From: Candidatus Thorarchaeota archaeon
Lineage (GTDB): Archaea > Asgardarchaeota > Thorarchaeia > Thorarchaeales > Thorarchaeaceae
Direction of reading: 5' to 3'
Length of the DNA stretch: 7,727 nucleotides
Assembly (NCBI GenBank): GCA_016839345.1
Contig: JAEOUL010000169.1
Span: 1 to 7,727 of the forward strand
In this document: piece after piece, positions 5,655-7,727 of the stretch
How positions within the stretch are numbered: position 1 is the stretch's first letter
Layout of the letters: the number at the start of each line of letters is the position of its first letter
Position numbers and translations under genes: made by a program
Notes under the pieces: generated by a model
The model's database searches: none
Seen by the model: only the letters and a program-made list of their open reading frames with translations
Told to the model about the DNA's origin: nothing

Positions 5655-6143
5655 TTGATTGTTGATTTCACTAAATGCACTGGATGCCGAATATGCGAGC
5701 TAGCTTGCACCGCTAAACATGAACATAGCTTTCAACCAAGTTTAGCTCGCTTGAAGATTGTAAAATATGATGATCTTGGATTAGATTTACCCAATGTCTG
5801 TGGTCCTTGTGAAACGGCTCCTTGCGTCGATATCTGTCCAACATTTGCTATTCGTCGTGATCCAATCACCAAGATGACCTTTCTTCAAGAGGATAAATGT
5901 ATCCTCTGTAAATCTTGTGTTGGAGTATGCGTGAATGGAGTGATTGTCTTAGATGCAGATAGAATGAGGATTGTCAAATGCGACCATTGTGGCGGAGATC
6001 CTGAATGTGCCAAGGTCTGCCCAACTGAAGCAATCAATTACACTGATGTCGCATTTTCTCCATCATTGGACCGTCATTCTAAGATCTCTAACTATCTCAA
6101 GGAGATAGAGCGAACTGCTCAAAAATCCAGTGGAGTTGATTGA
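5655..6143 (+). CDS. Ferredoxin-like protein with four [4Fe-4S] cluster motifs, AOR electron-transfer partner
   Basis: This protein of about 162 residues has sixteen cysteines in four groups: C8/C11/C14/C18, C49/C52/C57/C61, C82/C85/C88/C92 and C109/C112/C118/C122. This is the pattern of the polyferredoxin subunits of molybdenum/tungsten oxidoreductases (DmsB/HybA-like fold), which carry four [4Fe-4S] clusters. It has no Tat signal or membrane segment, so it is cytoplasmic. The AOR gene starts one base after its stop, so the two are surely co-transcribed. Size and partner match AorA of the AorABC-type aldehyde oxidoreductases, in which the small ferredoxin accepts electrons from the tungsten subunit. 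TTG 5655 is given as the start, but CTG 5643 fits the strong ribosome site better and would add LPSQ to the N-terminus. No flavin subunit is visible in this window, and one could lie beyond the right edge. BamC-like partners of other AOR-family enzymes are an alternative. Confidence 0.88.
   Translation: MIVDFTKCTGCRICELACTAKHEHSFQPSLARLKIVKYDDLGLDLPNVCGPCETAPCVDICPTFAIRRDPITKMTFLQEDKCILCKSCVGVCVNGVIVLDADRMRIVKCDHCGGDPECAKVCPTEAINYTDVAFSPSLDRHSKISNYLKEIERTAQKSSGVD
6132..6140 (+). promoter_or_regulatory. Ribosome binding site of the AOR gene inside the ferredoxin's last codons
   Basis: GGAGTTGAT differs by one base from the full anti-Shine-Dalgarno complement GGAGGTGAT and lies four bases before TTG 6145. 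It supports TTG 6145 over the ATG at 6163 and implies translation coupling with the upstream ferredoxin, whose TGA is at 6141-6143. Confidence 0.6.
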
Positions 6144-6144
6144 A

Positions 6145-7727
6145 TTGACCCGTGGCGGATATATGGGCAAGATTCTACGCGTCAATCTAACTGAGAACAG
6201 ATTCATTGTAGAACAAATTCCAAAAGACTGGATTAAACCATATATCGGAGGAGATGGATTTGGGGCTCGCTTGTTGTACGAAGAAGTTCCTGGAGGAGCT
6301 GATCCTTTAGGTGAATCGAATAAACTCCTCATTGTTACAGGCCCTATCACAGGAACTCTTTGGCCAATGAGTGGAAGGACTGTTTTTGTTTCAAAGGCTC
6401 CGCTTACAGGAATTTGGGGTGAGAGTCATGTTGGTGGATTTCTTGGAGCAGAATTAAAGTACGCAGGATATGACATGCTAGTAATTGAAGGTAAAGCTGA
6501 GAAACCAGTGTACATTTACATCGAGGATTCCGATTTACACGTTCTTGATGCTAGTAAGCTCTGGGGTACTACAACTGACGAAACAACAATGAGAATTAAG
6601 AAAAATCATCTCGACCCTGATATTCAAGTGGCTGCTATAGGTCCAGCTGGAGAGAATCTTGTAAGATTTTCCAGTGTGATGGTCAATCATGCCCGAGCTG
6701 CTGGTCGTACAGGCATGGGAGCAGTACTAGGTTCCAAGAATGTCAAAGCAGTCGCAGTACGAGGTCATGGTGCAGTAGAAGTGTATGCTCATGACAGCTT
6801 TGTAGAGCTTTCAAAGGACGCACACAAGAGGGTTCGAGCTAATCCACAAGCTAATGAGATGAGTAAGTGGGGGACTTGGGTACTCACTGCAGTTAAACAA
6901 GAAATCGGAGAACTACCAACTTATAATCATCGAACCGGTGTTTTCGAAGGCTATGACAAATTAACAGGAGATTATATTCGTCCCCGATTCACTGTTTCAG
7001 ATCGCGCCTGTTTTGGATGTAGTCTTGGTTGTAAGAAGATGAACTATATTCGTGAAGGTCTGTTTTCAGGAACCTTAGAAGAAGGGCCAGAATACGAAGG
7101 TCTCATGGCTTTCGGAAGTGCTCTAGGAGTTGATGATTACGCAACAACTCTCAAAGCAAATCAAGTATGTAATAGACTTGGAATGGATATCATATCCGCT
7201 GGAGCAACAATAGGCTTTGCAATTGAGGCATTCGAAAATGGTCTCATTGATGAAAAGGATACAGGTGGCTTGAAACTAGACTGGGGTGACCGAGAACAGA
7301 TTATTGAGCTTCTTGAGATGATTCCTAGACGAGAGGGCTTTGGTGATATCTTGGCAGAGGGAAGTAAACGAGCAGCTGATTCCATAGGGAAAGGGTCCGA
7401 AGAATTTGCACTACATGTTAAGGGAATGGAGATTTCAGGTCAAGATGGTCGCACACATCGCAGTATTGGTCTGGGTCATGCAACAGGTGCAAGAGGTGCA
7501 GATCATCTTCGTAGTTTGGTTGTAGTAGATCAACTTGGGTATGAAGATGTAGCAGCTAAGAGATGGGGCGCTGACAAACTCCCTGAGATTATTGATCCTT
7601 ATACTGAAACTCACAAAGCAGTTGCAGTGGTTGAGAGCGAGAATGCTTATTGCATTCGTGATACGCTGATTGTATGTTGGTATTCAGTGTCCTGGCCACC
7701 TATATTCTGGATGGAAGACTTTGCAAA
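6145..7727 (+). CDS. aor: Aldehyde:ferredoxin oxidoreductase, tungstopterin catalytic subunit (3' end cut by window)
   Basis: The frame is open for 527 codons to the window edge, about 87% of the 605 residues of Pyrococcus furiosus AOR. The family oxidises aldehydes to carboxylic acids and reduces ferredoxin, using a tungsten bis-pterin cofactor and one [4Fe-4S] cluster. The N-terminus YMGKILRVNLT is the family opening; TGPITGTLWPMSGR, GGFLGAELKYAGYD, IGPAGENLVRFSSVM and RAAGRTGMGAVLGSKN are classic AOR segments. The cluster ligands are C289/C292/C296 plus C511 (P. furiosus 288, 291, 295, 494). EGPEYE at 313-318 and H454 occupy the places of the catalytic Glu and His. The first pterin motif reads NRLGMD instead of DxxGLD, and the second reads DTLIVC instead of DxxGLC. 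TTG 6145 is chosen over ATG 6163 because of the ribosome site; the extension is MTRGGY. Substrate cannot be deduced, since the family also includes BamB-type and other members. Confidence 0.95.
   Translation, partial: MTRGGYMGKILRVNLTENRFIVEQIPKDWIKPYIGGDGFGARLLYEEVPGGADPLGESNKLLIVTGPITGTLWPMSGRTVFVSKAPLTGIWGESHVGGFLGAELKYAGYDMLVIEGKAEKPVYIYIEDSDLHVLDASKLWGTTTDETTMRIKKNHLDPDIQVAAIGPAGENLVRFSSVMVNHARAAGRTGMGAVLGSKNVKAVAVRGHGAVEVYAHDSFVELSKDAHKRVRANPQANEMSKWGTWVLTAVKQEIGELPTYNHRTGVFEGYDKLTGDYIRPRFTVSDRACFGCSLGCKKMNYIREGLFSGTLEEGPEYEGLMAFGSALGVDDYATTLKANQVCNRLGMDIISAGATIGFAIEAFENGLIDEKDTGGLKLDWGDREQIIELLEMIPRREGFGDILAEGSKRAADSIGKGSEEFALHVKGMEISGQDGRTHRSIGLGHATGARGADHLRSLVVVDQLGYEDVAAKRWGADKLPEIIDPYTETHKAVAVVESENAYCIRDTLIVCWYSVSWPPIFWMEDFA

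Noticed and set aside
5534..5710. Upstream extension of the acidic protein to an ATG at 5710, giving 191 residues
   Set aside because: The added residues are Ser/His/Cys-rich and unlike the rest, and they would cover the divergent ferredoxin's ribosome site and first codons. ATG 5533 has a suitable AGGTTGA site.
6063..6350. Minus-strand frame across the ferredoxin-AOR junction
   Set aside because: It is antisense to two clearly conserved genes and has no family features.
6145..7727. Possible frameshift in the AOR gene, since no stop codon is found
   Set aside because: I translated it line by line, and the frame is unbroken with family motifs from the N-terminus to the second pterin motif. 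It simply runs past the window edge.
1..7727. tRNA, rRNA, CRISPR array, insertion sequence or attachment site
   Set aside because: The intergenic gaps are all under 200 bases, and none shows a cloverleaf, regularly spaced repeats, terminal inverted repeats or transposase remnants.

Overview
This window looks like part of an archaeal chromosome. The arguments are an archaeal-style PRPP synthetase N-terminus, a PAC2-family protein, an aldehyde:ferredoxin oxidoreductase (AOR) next to its ferredoxin, several GTG/TTG starts, and purine-rich GGAGG/GAGGTGAT ribosome binding sites. Base composition is moderate (about 40-45% GC by eye). The mixture of bacterial-type glutamate dehydrogenase, bacterial/eukaryotic-type branched-chain aminotransferase, AOR and coiled-coil proteins of unknown function would suit an Asgard archaeon (for example a Thorarchaeota-like lineage). 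That lineage call is an inference from gene content, and I cannot test it here.

Layout, left to right. (1) The 5' end of a PRPP synthetase-like gene runs off the left edge on the minus strand. (2) An unrecognised plus-strand gene encodes a putative helix-turn-helix N-terminus and a C-terminal CxxC...CxxC zinc ribbon; it is convergent with, and shares its TTAA stop region with, (3) a minus-strand PAC2-family protein. (4) A complete bacterial-type NADP glutamate dehydrogenase with a TTG start ends in a clear hairpin-plus-T terminator. (5) Convergent to it is a charged coiled-coil protein built from two copies of one module exactly 101 residues apart. (6) Divergent from that is a branched-chain aminotransferase (ilvE). 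(7) Only five bases beyond its stop, a short, very acidic, unrecognised protein converges on it. (8) Divergent from that starts a two-gene operon: a four-cluster [4Fe-4S] ferredoxin and a tungsten-type AOR catalytic subunit, which is cut by the right edge.

How the genes may work together. BCAT moves amino groups from branched-chain amino acids to 2-oxoglutarate or the reverse, GDH interconverts glutamate and 2-oxoglutarate, and an AOR/ferredoxin pair oxidises aldehydes (which can derive from 2-oxoacids) to acids. The right two thirds of the window could therefore serve amino-acid metabolism with electrons passing through ferredoxin. This link rests on proximity and pathway knowledge; GDH, BCAT and AOR are separate transcription units. 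The gene order is mostly single genes in alternating orientation, and the only clear operon is ferredoxin-AOR.

I see no tRNA, rRNA, CRISPR array, insertion sequence or integration site, and no intergenic stretch reaches 300 bases. I do not see a convincing new multi-gene system. The least explained items are the duplicated coiled-coil protein, the zinc-ribbon protein, the acidic protein beside the AOR operon, and the start-codon puzzle of the ferredoxin.
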